This document shows positions 1-12,765 of a stretch of 64,000 bases of DNA, piece after piece. The notes beneath the pieces were generated by a model. That model searched no databases. It was not told where the DNA came from and saw only the letters and a list, made by a program, of their open reading frames with translations. Location: positions 147,818,544 through 147,882,543 of the forward strand of contig JBAIZL010000001.1 of assembly GCA_036971475.1 (NCBI GenBank), in the 5' to 3' direction. The stretch's first letter is position 1. The number at the start of each line of letters is the position of its first letter. Origin of the DNA: Prosapia bicincta. Taxonomy: Eukaryota; Arthropoda; Insecta; Hemiptera; Cercopidae. A program made the translations under genes and the position numbers.

Positions 1-617
1 GTTTGTGTGGCCGTTTGATGGTGTTTATGTTTGATTTTCCTGAGTATGTTGCCTATGAGTGTGTGTTGGTAGCCGTTTTGTTGAGCGATGTATTTTATGA
101 TATTAAGTTCTTCGTCGTAGTCTTTCTGTAGCATCGGTATGTTTATTTAGGTGGTGTAACATATGATTAAATGCAGCGTGTTTGTGTTGTGTGGGGTGAT
201 TAGATGTATTATGTATGGCCATATCTGAAGTTGGTGGTTTTCTGTATATTTTGAAATTATGTCTAGTGTTGTGTTTGGTGATAGTAAGATCTATTACTAT
301 TTATTAGGAATATACTGTGGTTGAATTTAATAATAAATACACAAAAACCTCTTAACCACAAACTTTCTTTAATTTACCCTAATGTACATTTCAGTTACAA
401 AGTAACTATCCTCAGAGGGATAACATACAAAGACTCAACAAAGACAGTCTTTGTATATTATCCCTCTGAGGATGGTTACTTTGTAACTGAAATGTACATT
501 AGGGTAAATTAAAGAAAGTTTGTGGTTAAGAGGTTTTTGTGTATTTATTAGTAAGATCTAGAAAGTTTATTTTATTAATAAGATATTTAATATTTCATTC
601 AAGATGATTACATCAAG
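1..617 (-). mobile_element. Penelope-like retroelement fragment, reverse transcriptase C-terminal part, interrupted by a fold-back insertion
   Basis: Read on the minus strand, 293 to 1 encodes peptides typical of the end of a PLE reverse transcriptase: LDLTITKHN, KIYRKPPT, and later ELNIIKYIAQQNGYQ. Frames are broken by several indels. The same frame continues on the other side of the insertion (rc of 561-590 reads NKINFLDL). The fragment runs off the left edge of the window. Its upstream end near 597-617 carries a 21-bp sequence also found at 23938-23958. It is not functional. Confidence 0.7.
294..548. mobile_element. Fold-back element inside the PLE, flanked by a 12-bp direct repeat
   Basis: Near-complete palindrome: the arm at 331-434 pairs with 445-550 across a loop of about 10 bases, with few mismatches. 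The 12-bp sequence TAGTAAGATCTA occurs at 282-293 and again at 549-560, as a target-site duplication would. Each arm holds the motif CTCTGAGGATGG with GAAATGTACATT nearby, resembling PLE terminal sequence. No coding capacity is seen. The outer 37 bases on the left (294-330) are not part of the palindrome. Confidence 0.75.
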
Positions 618-1227
618 AAACTTAAATAATATGTTTGGAAGCATTAAGTATAGGCCTGACATAGACAAGAATATTTATTATTAAATTTTTGGTCTAGTTA
701 AAGAACAGACCTTATCAATAATAGAATAATTTTTAATAAAATACAAAAAGTTACTTTAGGCAGTTCTTTTATTTCAAACACAGCAAGAAGAATTTAAATT
801 TACTCACGAGGACTGCTAGAGGGTAGTCTATAGTCTTATATTTGTAGCTATACTATGGGCTTTTAGCTCTCGTGTAGTAGTACGATTAAATATATTATAA
901 ATGCTTTTGAAAGTATAGTCTAAATGTAGTTTATAAAAGAGCAAAACAGAAATTTGTTTTAATTAGTGAGTTTTTTAAAATTAGACCTAAGTAACAGTCA
1001 CGCAAGAGATTTTTTCTTCGAAGTCCTCAATCCATAAAATGAGTATTAGAGAGAATATACTTTTATAACCAATATTTATAATGTAGCATTTCGATTAAAA
1101 TATTAAAAATAATATAATGTCAGATCTGAATTGAAATTACTGTTTCAAAAATCCGAAATTAATTCCACAATAGGATAAAAAATACGTGTTTTAATATCAC
1201 GAGAGTAACTTTATTTTAGTAATTCTT

Positions 1228-1525
1228 TTTTTTCAATTCCTTCTATTAGCTCACACTCTCCTGATATATATATCTTGCACAGATTTTAAATCGTTTATAA
1301 AATACGCTTTTATCCATACAATCAAGTTCAAATGAATTTTTTTAATCTATAGGCCTAGTGGATGACAATACTGACGTTAATAGTTTTTTCAAATATTTAT
1401 TCAATAATTAAATTATAAAAATTTGGGGTCTAGGTAGGATTCAAATCGAGTATCTTCATGTTTGAAGTCTAGCGCTTTTTGGCACTGAGCCAACTTTCCA
1501 TAGCTAGAAATGAATTTCTCAAATA
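1228..1525 (-). repeat. Dispersed repeat with tRNA-like core, copy 1 (truncated)
   Basis: This matches copies at 28436-29000, 45604-46160 and 51590-51860, including the shared phrases for 'caattccttctatta' and 'tggatgacaa..tga.gttaata'. Read on the minus strand, 1510 to 1425 resembles a tRNA: TGGCTCAGTGCC (A-box-like), a hairpin around TTCAAACATGAA, then GATTTGAATCC (B-box-like). The half of the element upstream of the tRNA-like part is missing here. A tRNA-derived SINE or a non-autonomous composite element would fit. Confidence 0.6.
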
Positions 1526-2380
1526 TGGGGACACCTCTATTGTATAACCTTAAATTTAAATTGGTGCTATGGTTTCACACAAAATCATAAATAATGCTCT
1601 AGGATTAAAAAGGAATGGAAAGAATAAAATAAACACACAAACTGTATAACATAATGGAAGCGACGTAAAAAAACGAAAGTGTATAAATAGTAACAAAAAA
1701 AAATAATAGTCCAACACCATACATAGAAAGGCAAATGAAAAATTGCAAGGAAATTTGCTTTTGTATTTTTTCACTTAAAATTGTTGTTACAAAATAAATT
1801 ATGTATTCTATAGGCATATAGATATTTATATTAATTGTAATTGTAAGATAAATAGAAACTGAATAAAATTTGTCTTTGTTGATTCAAGTAGGAGTTGAAT
1901 TTAAACATTGTTTCAAATATTAGCCTACTTGTTCTATTGTAGCCTATTTTATTAAGTTAGAATGTATGACATTTATTAAAATATATTTAGGAACAATATA
2001 TTTGTTTGACTATTTAAATGTTTAATTGTATTGGCCTATTATTTAAAAGCACAAATTTTAAAGTTTAGTAAAAGTACAGAATAAATATATTCCGCTAAGA
2101 TTAAATCAACTTATTCCAGCCTTACAACTGCCATACAGTTTTTAATGTTTCTTAAGTGTTATCACATTCTTTAACAAATAAAACTATTAAAAAGTAAAGT
2201 TGCTTTCTGTAAAATTTTATTGAAATTTTAAAAAAATCAGTTACCAGAGCTACTTGTTTAATAATCCCACTTAAAGATTGTAGGCTTCAGTCTTAAATCG
2301 CATGAAACATAATTTTGAACGATAAGTCATAAATTGAATTTATTAATATACTCATCTTCATTTCTGTTAGGAATATTTCT

Positions 2381-2604
2381 ATATGTTTGAGTACATTTTT
2401 CTGCCATTTTTAACTTTTCATTATTCTCTTCTGTTGACGCGTTTCGGATTAACTCCATTTTCAAATCTTCAGTAGTACTGGTCGCCCAATTTTTGAGCTC
2501 AACTCAACAATACCGGTGGCTGACGGTAGTCTATATATACACGAGCTTCAACAGAAGGGAATATTGAAAAGTTAGGAATGGCAGAAAAATGTACTCAAAC
2601 ATAT
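2381..2604. mobile_element. Fold-back sequence with a PLE-tail-like loop
   Basis: Inverted repeats at 2381-2437 and 2548-2604 (about 57 bp, with some indels) enclose a 110-bp loop. The loop starts GACGCGTTTCGG; on the minus strand it reads CTGAAGA..., then CCGAAACGCGTC. The same GACGCGTTTCG motif occurs in the fold-back at 23829-23907. No coding capacity. Confidence 0.65.
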
Positions 2605-2639
2605 AGTCATAATTTATTAATAAATAATTTTATATGATA

Positions 2640-4690
2640 ATAATTTATAACTTCATGATAAATAATTTAAAATCAATATAAAGAATAAATGTTTTCAAGT
2701 AACGAAAACCATATTTCTGAATAATGTTAATATTTAGCCTAAGTTATAGCTATAGTTAACATTCTTTTCCCCATAGACCCATATACGTTTCAAATGATGT
2801 AAACTACCTCTATTTAAAAAAAAATCTCTAAAGTGTAAATTGCCATAGCCAAATGTTCATTACTATATTATCATAGAGACCATTCAATATTATCTAATAC
2901 GACTCAGCGGTTATTTTTAAATCCAATAACAATCTATCTTGCTGACTGCTTGCTCTTCCCCACTTCTGTGTAACACGATTAGCCTATGCACCTTATCGGA
3001 CTTCCCCCTTCCGCATATTGTTATAACCGGCAGACATATTGCTCCAAGTAGCTCGATATAGAATCAATATTGGATTGTAATGAGGCATCTTCAAAAAACG
3101 AGTTTTACGTTTGAAGCAATCAGGGTTTTAAACTAACGTTAATGCTTACGCAGAGGAAATCCAATTGTGATTTTAAACTTTTTGGAATGGCGTCCAGAAT
3201 GGTTTCTGATTTTACTGCAGTGTACTTTCGAAAATATTTAAATCAGATTTTTTAATTTCTTAAAAAGTGGTTTTTATAGTCTACGGGTAACTGTAAAAAC
3301 GTAAGAAGTGTTATTTTAGGTTATGTCCCCAAATTACCTTTCTCAAATTATGTAAAAAGTAGTAAAATCGGTTTTCAAATAAAATTGAAAATTCGAGCAA
3401 CTCAATTGACATTTATTAAACTAATATTAAAAATTTAAAGCGACAATAATATTTCAAATGCTCACTTAATACAATATTACCTGCGCCAGTAAAGCAGCCA
3501 GATATCCTTCTATATGCGATGTGTTTACTTTGAGGAAGGTTTGGGCAGCTTATTTATACCCCAAGGCAAACATTTCTAAATTAAATGCAATCTTATCTTA
3601 TTTTAATACTTAAAAATTATATTTAAGTTGATAAAGCGAGTTCATTAATTTTTTAAAAGTTAAATACATTACAACTTCGAAGGGTTTCTTAATGGCCTTA
3701 TATTTAAGTACTTGTACAAGTGGTATTAATCTATTAAGTTAGGTTAAAGGTTTGCAAGAATTAGCCAGGTCTTAAATTAAACTTAAATCTTAATTTTCAC
3801 AAACTACAATTCTACTTTTATTGGGAAGTTTTTCGAAGCTTCCAACGTTAAAGTGGTTTACGGACATTTTTTACCCAAATTTGTTAAACCCTCTAATAGT
3901 TACATTCAACTCTATTTGTATAAAAATATTTTAAAATTATATTATTTGAATTTCCTTTTAATTTTTTGAAATTAGGACGAAATTTCTTCCATAACCAGCC
4001 AATTTAAAGTAAAGTTTTAGCTGATAAATGGCTAAAAAGGTGTAGAATCCAATCCCCAAACTTTCCCTCGATGGACTACATTTCGATTTTAGGATTTATT
4101 TTTAGTTTGAAAACCAAAACGTTAATATGAATAATGTATTTCCGTAATGTTTAGTTATGGAAATTATTTTTTAAGCAAATATTTGTTGGAGAGAATAATT
4201 TCATTTTTGTAATTAAATAATTTTATGACAGATTAGGTAATGTGCGTGTTGAAATGTTACCACGGCATTTACGCTGTTTAGTAAATAATGGAGTCTCATC
4301 AGTTGGGCATTATTATTTCGATATATGGATTTTAATTCTACGAAATAATCGTTATATGCTCATAACTATTCGGAAATGCACCTGTTAGTTACTAATATGT
4401 AAATAAGTGAGTGGATATTCTAAGATGTATAACACATTATTTCTTATTTGGCCGTAATAAGTTTATTATTTCTTAAATGTCGGTATAAATTCTAATAAAT
4501 TCAACAGTATGAATAAGGAAGAAAGGGTATGCTAATACAAAAGCAAAAGCAATTCCTCCACTTACATGTGAAACCTTGAAATGGGCTTGCTACTTCTAAT
4601 TAAATGAACTACAATTTAGATTACGGCAGCTTATCCTGCAGGAAAAAGTTAGAGGGAAGAGAGAACCAAGGAGAACCTACAATAACATTC
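2640..4690. other. AT-rich non-coding stretch
   Basis: No coding frame, RNA gene or clear mobile element was recognised. The DNA is AT-rich with many homopolymer runs and stops in all frames. Confidence 0.5.
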
Positions 4691-4692
4691 CT

Positions 4693-6119
4693 AAATATGC
4701 CTCACCGCCATATTGGTATAACATCGTAAATATGCCGTACCGCTATATTGGTATAACATCGTAAATATGCCTCACCGCCATATTGGTATAACATCGTAAA
4801 TATGCCTCACCGCCATATTGGTATAACATCGTAAATATGCCTCACCGCCATATTGGTATAACATCGTAAATATGACACACCGCCATATTGGTATAACATC
4901 GTAAATATGCCTTACCGCCATATTGGTATAACATCGTAAATATGCCTCTCACCGCCATATTGGTATAACATCGTAAATATGCCTCACCGCCATATTGGTA
5001 TAACATCGTAAATATGCCGCACCGCCATATTGGTATAACATCGTAAATATGCCTCTCACCGCCATATTGGTATAACATCGTAAATATGCCTCACCACCAT
5101 ATTGGTATAACATCGTAAATATGCCTCTCACCGCCATATTGGTATAACATCGTAAATATGCCGCACCGCCATATTGGTATAACATCGTAAATATGCTTCA
5201 CCGCCATATTGGTATAACATCGTAAATATGCCGCACCGCCATATTGGTATAACATCGTAAATATGCCTCACCGCCATATTGGTATAACATCGTAAATATG
5301 CCTCGCCGCCATATTGGTATAACATCGTAAATATGCCGCACCGCCATATTGGTATAACATCGTAAATATGCCTCACCGCCATATTGGTATAACATCGTAA
5401 ATATGCCGCACCGCCATATTGGTATAACATCGTAAATATGCTTCACCGCCATATTGGTATAACATCGTAAATATGCCGCACCGCCATATTGGTATAACAT
5501 CGTAAATATGCCGCACCGCCATATTGGTATAACATCGTAAATATGCCTCTCACCGCCATATTGGTATAACATCGTAAATATGCCTCACCGCCATATTGGT
5601 ATAACATCGTAAATATGCCGCACCGCCATATTGGTATAACATCGTAAATATGCCTCTCACCGCCATATTGGTATAACATCGTAAATATGCCTCACCGCCA
5701 TATTGGTATAACATCGTAAATATGCCTCACCGCCATATTGGTATAACATCGTAAATATGCCTTACCGCCATATTGGTATAACATCGTAAATATGCCTCTC
5801 ACCGCCATATTGGTATAACATCGTAAATATGCCTCACCGCCATATTGGTATAACATCGTAAATATGCCGCACCGCCATATTGGTATAACATCGTAAATAT
5901 GCCTCTCACCGCCATATTGGTATAACATCGTAAATATGCCTCACCGCCATATTGGTATAACATCGTAAATATGCCGCACCGCCATATTGGTATAACATCG
6001 TAAATATGCTTCACCGCCATATTGGTATAACATCGTAAATATGCCTCACCGCCATATTGGTATAACATCGTAAATATGCCTCACCGCCATATTGGTATAA
6101 CATCGTAAATATGCCGCAC
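4693..6119. repeat. 35-37 bp minisatellite array, about 40 copies
   Basis: Consensus begins CATATTGGTATAACATCGTA and continues aatatgcctcaccgc. Units are 35 bp, or 37 bp where an extra CT is present (cctctcacc). Variants after aatatg (cctcacc, ccgcacc, cctctcacc, cttcacc) alternate in recurring orders, which indicates higher-order blocks of about 107 and 142 bp. Reading frames on the minus strand are by-products of the repeat. Confidence 0.97.
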
Positions 6120-9100
6120 AAGACAGCCGAGCGGTAGCAATTTCACGCGTTAATGGATCCCGGTACCGATTCGATCAGACATCAATATAATCTTTTAAAG
6201 ACTCTGTAACAAATTTATTGCTTTAAATTGTCAATTCATAGCTTAAGAGCTACAATTCAAGATTTCATTGCTATTTTTATCTTCATCCGATCCCAAAATA
6301 AAACACTTTGACAAAAATCACAACAACTCTTTTTGTAATTAAGTAAAAATTCTGAAATTCATAAATATGGTATATAAATATATGTGCTATAACCTATTCA
6401 ATTTTTAACACCATTGGTTTAATAGTTTTTATATTATAAATTTTCAAAGTCTGGCCTTGTCTGAAAAACGCCAAAAAAACTGGTACTTTTTTCATTCAAC
6501 CCGCTGAAAGACAAAGTTAAAATCGCAAAAAAATTAAGTTTACATTAATAGACGCAAAATTAAATTTATGAAATTTTGGTGCATTTTGTTTTGTTATAAG
6601 TATATCGGTTGCCTTGCAGTAAAAGCTTAAACTCGAGTATCAACACTTTTTGACCCGATAGTAAGAGTTTGGTTTGCCAAAGCAACTACAGGATGGCTTA
6701 GAGCAGCATTGACTAAGGTCACAGCCAAAATAATTGCTATCTGGAAACAGATTGGTACGTGAAGAACAAGTTAAGGGTTTCTTATCGTTGTATTGCAAAC
6801 TAAAAGTAAAATATTATTATTGTGATTTGAAAATGTTTGTTACATTCCTATTTTGTGTTTTGTGAATGCTAGTCTTGGTGTGGAAAGAAATGTTATTTAT
6901 ACTTGGCGAGAGTTGGACGCCATGTTTTCAATTTACGTATTACAAGCTAGGTTGAAAATAAGTCTTGATTGCCAGAAGGAAGTAGTAAATTGGTAATTAA
7001 TTTAACGGAAGTAATTTGAATTTCAGAAGTTTTAGATAAGTTCTAACTAATAAAATGATACAAAAACAAGCACTAAATAAAAATGTAGAGAAAAATATAT
7101 GGTATAGGTATGTATAAAGAAAATAAATCCAAAAGGGCCTATTCATGGAAAAATAACAATCTTTAAAACGAAGACTGATATAAATAAAATGTATGTAAAT
7201 AAAACAAATGCCTTTAGTAAGAATATTATATTACTATATTTTCCGTTGACGTATTAGAAAACAATTGAATTTAACTTGAGGCAAATACATAATAGAGAAA
7301 GTGACATAGCCTACAAGTAATAAATACACATCTTTTATGAAATTATACGTTAATGAAACGTACACTGATTATATAGAAAACTACACTTAAAAACGAAAGC
7401 ATAACGTATTACTAACTTTTAAGAGAAGACGAAAACTGCTAACTTTAAACAAACACCATTTTTAGCTTTCGAAAAACTTTGGAACTTTTCAGTAAAAAGA
7501 GAAAAAGGAAATCGCACTAGTATAATAGTTATGAGATAGATTAGTAGCTATACACGAACTAACAGTTACAAACTCTTTATTTCCATACGATTCTATAATT
7601 AGGTAATCGTCTTTAATGATACTACTAAATAATTACAATTGGAATAGTAATACTGATGATAATTTCATAAGTAATCGAAACGAGTATGAAAATAAAGTGT
7701 TTATAATTAATTGTGAGCTTCCCGTATATGTATTTAATTATTTGAATCATCACAAATCACAAGCCAGACCAAATATTAGTTTGTTATAGAGGTGTTGAGT
7801 GGAGGTCATTGATACACAATATCGTTAGAATTCCTAAGTGATGACGTCACGTTCTACCGATTTACTCCATATATGCGTTTTTATATGCTGCCTCGTAAGA
7901 CATTGAACTTCAACAACAAAACAATTTGAAGGATATCAGGCGATAATACTGCAAAATTCTCGTAAGACCGTTTCGCTCCAATCCAAACTCTTCACAATTT
8001 GACTAAATATTTTCGCCATAGAACTAAAGATTGTTCTAATATTACAATTTAACAAAGGTCACTTCACGTTTTTACATATATGTGTTTACAATGTAATGTG
8101 AGTATGTAAGGCGCAAGGTATGCAAATTAGATACAAATTAAAAGTGTACAAACGTTTATTAAAATCTTGTTTCCTTTCGAGAAAAACAACAGTTATTTCC
8201 CACACAATCGGTTGGAGGATAAATCAGTTCATTAACACCGTCCTTCGTTCTGTTTGACCTTGAAAATCAGGATTTTTATCCAATATTACGAAAAGCAAGT
8301 AACACATACCTAACTTATTTTGGCGTTACGTTTTGTTTTCAAAGTGAGTGAAATAAATTACAGTGATTAATACAGTTACTCCTAATTTTATTTTGATGAT
8401 AATACAATTAAAAAAAAACTTATCGCTTGTTTACAAAACTAAGCAGTGTTGTTGAATGATTCAAAATATTTCGACATTTCTTGTGCATTATTTGCAAACC
8501 TATAAAAAGTAGCAAACATATAAAACATTCATGTAACTTATAGAGAAGAAGGTTTAAAGAGCAAGAATTATATTAAGTAGGACTGAGTGTCAGATGTTGC
8601 AATACGCTATTATGGTGTAATACGCTATCATAGCGTTACGAGGTTACAAGCTAACAATATTCGTAACCATATTACACAGGAGACTAGAAGATGTAGGCCT
8701 ACTAAAGTGTGTGAAATATTTGAAAAAATGAGACTTAATTAATTAATTAAAACTAATTTCAAGCCTTCATTAAGTAAAACTATGAAAAAAAGAATCAAAG
8801 AGAACGAATGTCCAATAATAAACATTAAACTAGGTAAGGCGAGATCAGAAGCTGAACAGGAGGTCTATTGCTCCCATTGAAAATTAAAGAGGTACAACGG
8901 TATTATAGATTACGAGTGTATTATACCTATAAAATTATACCTATTTCCCTGAGTAACTTTAACCATCTGAGGACAATGCTTTCTTCAGTACGTTTAGGAC
9001 AGATACCAGACCTAGGCCAGGCTCTATCGGCCTATTCTTCTTAGAGCCTTTGCAAAGTTTATAACGACCTTCTTTGCAGTTTCAGCCTTATGAGGTATCC

Positions 9101-9217
9101 TACAGCATATGGGGATGAAGGGGGATGAGGCGACTGCCTTCAAGGCATACGAATTCTTCTAAACGATGATTGTAACCTTGAAATATGTAGCTCACCTCTT
9201 TTAAAATTATTATTTAA
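6120..9217. other. Non-coding stretch between two minisatellites
   Basis: No supported gene. The only sequence that stands out is a perfect CRE-type palindrome, TGACGTCA, at 7842-7849. A T-rich stretch with a TATA-like sequence (tatatgcgtttttatatgc, about 7870-7888) follows it. A cluster of short direct repeats (aatacgctat) lies near 8600-8640. Confidence 0.45.
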
Positions 9218-10321
9218 CCAAATACGGCTCCCCTTCGTTTTATAAAACCAAATAAGGGTCCCCACCGATTTATTAAACCAAGTAATGTTCCCCACCGATT
9301 TATAAAACCAAATACGGGTCCCAAGGATTTATAAAACCAAATAAGAGTCCCCACCTAATTAAAACACCAAATAAGAGTCCCCACCGATTTATAAAACCAA
9401 ATACGGGTCCTTACCGATTTATAAAACCAAATAAGAGTCCCCACTGATTTATAAAACCAAATAAGAATCCCCACCCATTTATAAAACCAAATAAGGGTAC
9501 CTACCTAATTATAAAACCAAATAAGAGTCCCCACAGATTTATAAAACAAAATAAGAGTCACTACCTAATTAAAACACCAAATAAGAGTCCCCAGCGATTT
9601 ATAAAACCAAATAATTGTCCCCACCGATTTCTTAAACAAAGTAAGGGCCCCTCCGATTTATAAAACCAAATACGGGTCCCCATCGATTTATAAAACAAAA
9701 CACGGCTTCCCACCGATTTATACAACCAAATAAGAGCCCCACCGAATTATAAAACCAAATAAGAGTCCTCACCGATTTATAAAACCAAATAAAAATCCTC
9801 ATCAATTTATAAAACTAAATAATTGTCCCCACCGATTTATTAAAACAAATAAGGGTCCCCACCGATTTATAAAACCAAATACGGGTCACCACAGATTTAT
9901 AAAGCCAAATAAGAGTCCCCACCGATTTATAAAACCAAAAACCTGTCCCCACCGATTTATTAAACGAAATAATGTTACCCACCGATTTATAAAACCAAAT
10001 ACGGGCCCCCACCGATTTATAAAACCAAATAAGAGCCCCATCGATTTATAAAACCAAATAAGAGTCACCACCGATTTATAAAACCAAATAATTGTCCCCA
10101 CCGATTTATTAAACCAAATAATGTTCCCCACCGATTTATAAAACCAAATACGGGTCCCCATCGATTTATAAAACCAAATAATTGTCCCCACCGATTTATT
10201 AAACGAAATAATGTTCCCCACCGATTTATAAAACCAAATACGGGTCCCCACTGATTTATAAAACCAAATAAGAGTACCCACCGATTTATTATACCAAAAA
10301 AGCCTCCCCACCGATTTATAA
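9218..10321. repeat. 30-bp minisatellite array, about 36 copies
   Basis: The unit reads approximately ccaaataagagtccccaccg then atttataaaa. It is more diverged than the array at 4693-6119, especially at the left end, and variants (aagagt, acgggt, attgtc, atgttc) recur in blocks of about 150 bp. The divisible-by-three unit explains the open frames on the minus strand. Confidence 0.96.
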
Positions 10322-11254
10322 TAAAAGAGAGTACTCCCGTACTATCAGAAAGCCAAGTGCTTTTTTCAGAAACGCATTATTTCCTTAATTGTCTGAAGGT
10401 TTAACCTTTTCCCGCAAGATCTTATGGTCACTGTCAAGCATAACATTAACATTGGTTTTTAAACTCTTGAGCTCGTTCTACATCTTAAATTAAATTTCCA
10501 CTCATTGTTTTCTTGTTACGTACTATCGTTCAGCACCTCATCTATTTTATCCTTTTGTTTAAAACAAATTTTCCGCTTTAATGGTGTAGTAAAATATAAC
10601 TCTCTCATTCCATGCCCCCTGTTTCGGTTCTTCTCATGTCCTATCTCTTCATCCGTCCGAGTTCCTACTATAAAGGTTTAGATGTAAGTATATTCTTCTT
10701 ATCGTCATCGGATGATAACAGATTCTTTCGTGTTCCTTCCTTTGTATTCGATGTAGTATCATGTTAGGGGAAAGTCACAGCAAGACTCAATGGGGTCCGA
10801 TATTTCTATTTTAAAAATTAGTTTTCGTTCTGATCAATATGCAATAAATTAACAGGCATCTGTTTGTAACTAATCGACTCTTTTCGACGATCCTTTTATA
10901 AATTCCACTTTTTGTTGTTTATGTTGATGTAACACAGTTTTTATTTCCCGTTTTACTGGTTCTGTTTCTACTTTTACAACCTCTTTAATTAAATATTCAC
11001 CCATACTTGTACATTTATTCATTTAATTACACCTTATATTAAGATGAAAATTACTTGCAGTTTTAGTGTTGTACATCTTGAGGTTTTTAAAAATAGTGTT
11101 ATTGATATAATTGGAAACAACTACTGCTTACTGTTATTGTCCAGCAAACGCTTTTAGCACCAGATCAGTGCATTGATCAATACTGCAAGTATTGTCCGTA
11201 ACTATACGCCTGAGTTGATACTGGGTAGCATCTCCTGAAACGTGTGCCCTTAAT

Positions 11255-11480
11255 AGTAAAAAGTAAGTGGTACTATAGCCAAGTGTGACATGCAAACATA
11301 TGTTCGAGTGTTTTTATTGAAAAACTAGACTAATAATTGAAGCGAAAATGAAATCAAATAGTATAAATTATTTTATGTTTAATTAAAAATATTATTTCAG
11401 TTTTCCCAAATTATATAGCTCTATCTATTTTTGTAATCCCAATCTTTAAAAATTATTGATAACTCTTTTTAATTTCAATA
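11255..11480 (+). repeat. Dispersed repeat family B, copy 1
   Basis: The sequence around 'agtaagtggtactatagcca' and the following 'acatatgttcgagtgttttta' is closely matched at 60420-60530 in the same orientation. No coding capacity or structure was recognised. A non-autonomous element is the likely source. Confidence 0.5.
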
Positions 11481-11959
11481 TTTTAATTTTCTAATAATTA
11501 CTACTGTTTTCTCCAATTAGAATTTATTTTAAACAATAGCCTATCTCAAGATAAACGTACTAAAAACGATATCTCCAATTTCTTCTTATAAATAATTCAT
11601 TTTCTATTATTTATACTTTTCGAACTGAACTATTTAAACATTTTGAAATAATATTGCGCAAAATCTAGTATTTCCTATCTTTATTATAAATAAAATAAAG
11701 TACATTGTATAAAATTATAAACAATCGAAATTTAGCCCGCCCCGACTTTATTACCTAAAACAAACAAGACAAGTTACAAATATTGTATGCTCCTAGGATG
11801 TCCTAGTTCCCCGGAGTTTTCTGTCTTCCTGTTCTACCGGAACCTTCTTCCTTCTTTTCACATCTTCTTTGCTATATCCAAGCTTGGTATCTAAATGAGT
11901 TCCTCACAGCCTCAAACTAAATAGCCTGAGTAGAAGTGTCGTGAAATGTCTTCGGGTGA

Positions 11960-12400
11960 GCGAGCTTTACTACCTGTTGAGTCTCAAGCTCCCGAAGTTA
12001 TCAAGAAATCTTGCGGTTGCTAATCTCTCGTAGACATCATCCGTCACTGGTGGGTAAGCTTTCCTCACTGGTCGGGCAATATCTGCTTTAAGCTCTTGGA
12101 GAGTTCGGCACTCCATTTCATTTCCTCATGTTCCAAGAGGTGTCTGATTTTCTCCTGGAACTCGCTGACCCTAGTGATATGCCTGCACTTTAATATTGTA
12201 TACGGCGTATCCTTGACGTCGTCCATGGTTAAATCACCGAATTTTTGAGCGTACATTTCATAAAAAAATCGAAGGTAGCTCCAATTTTTGAACTTTACGA
12301 CAGTAAGCTCACTCGAGTCAGAATAGAAATTCAAAAATTTTGACCAGCACAGAATGCCAAGTATTTTTCGACACCATGCCTCTTAACCGAGTACTTCTCT
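11960..12400 (-). pseudogene. Decayed gag-like fragment of an LTR retrotransposon
   Basis: The minus strand has an 89-codon open frame at 12065-12334. A second, frame-shifted frame downstream contains RKAYPPVTDDVYERLA, then a TARFLDNF-like segment. The pattern of an aromatic/charged core followed by an AYP..., ERLA..RFL block is reminiscent of capsid domains of Ty3/gypsy-type Gag. There are at least one frameshift and several stops. No pol, protease or LTRs were recognised nearby. The assignment is by pattern only, and a host gene fragment is the alternative. Confidence 0.35.
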
Positions 12401-12765
12401 GGAACCAAAAAACCCTATGATTTCTTCAAGGATTTAGAGCAGCACATCAGAAAATCAGTCCATTCATTCCAGAGACAAGGCTAGAAATAGACTTCTCTTT
12501 CCAAGTTACGGACCACTTGAGCCAACTTTTCACCCCCCCCCCCGAAAAAAACAGATGACAGTCCACATTTTTACACTTTCACACAAGGTATGTGTACTAT
12601 TCTAAACAGTTACGAGTCAATGAACGGTGTAACATATTTGTAAAAGTATTGCGTTCTACATTTTAAAGCAACAACTCATTGCTCTCTTATTACACTTATA
12701 CTCTGGCAATCACATGGGGTCACCACTTTAGGGAGCAGTTCGTTATTTCTTAAGATATCTGACAC

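Noticed and set aside
4693..6119. CRISPR-like regular array
   Set aside because: There are no unique spacers; the whole unit repeats, and the DNA is eukaryotic. It is a minisatellite.
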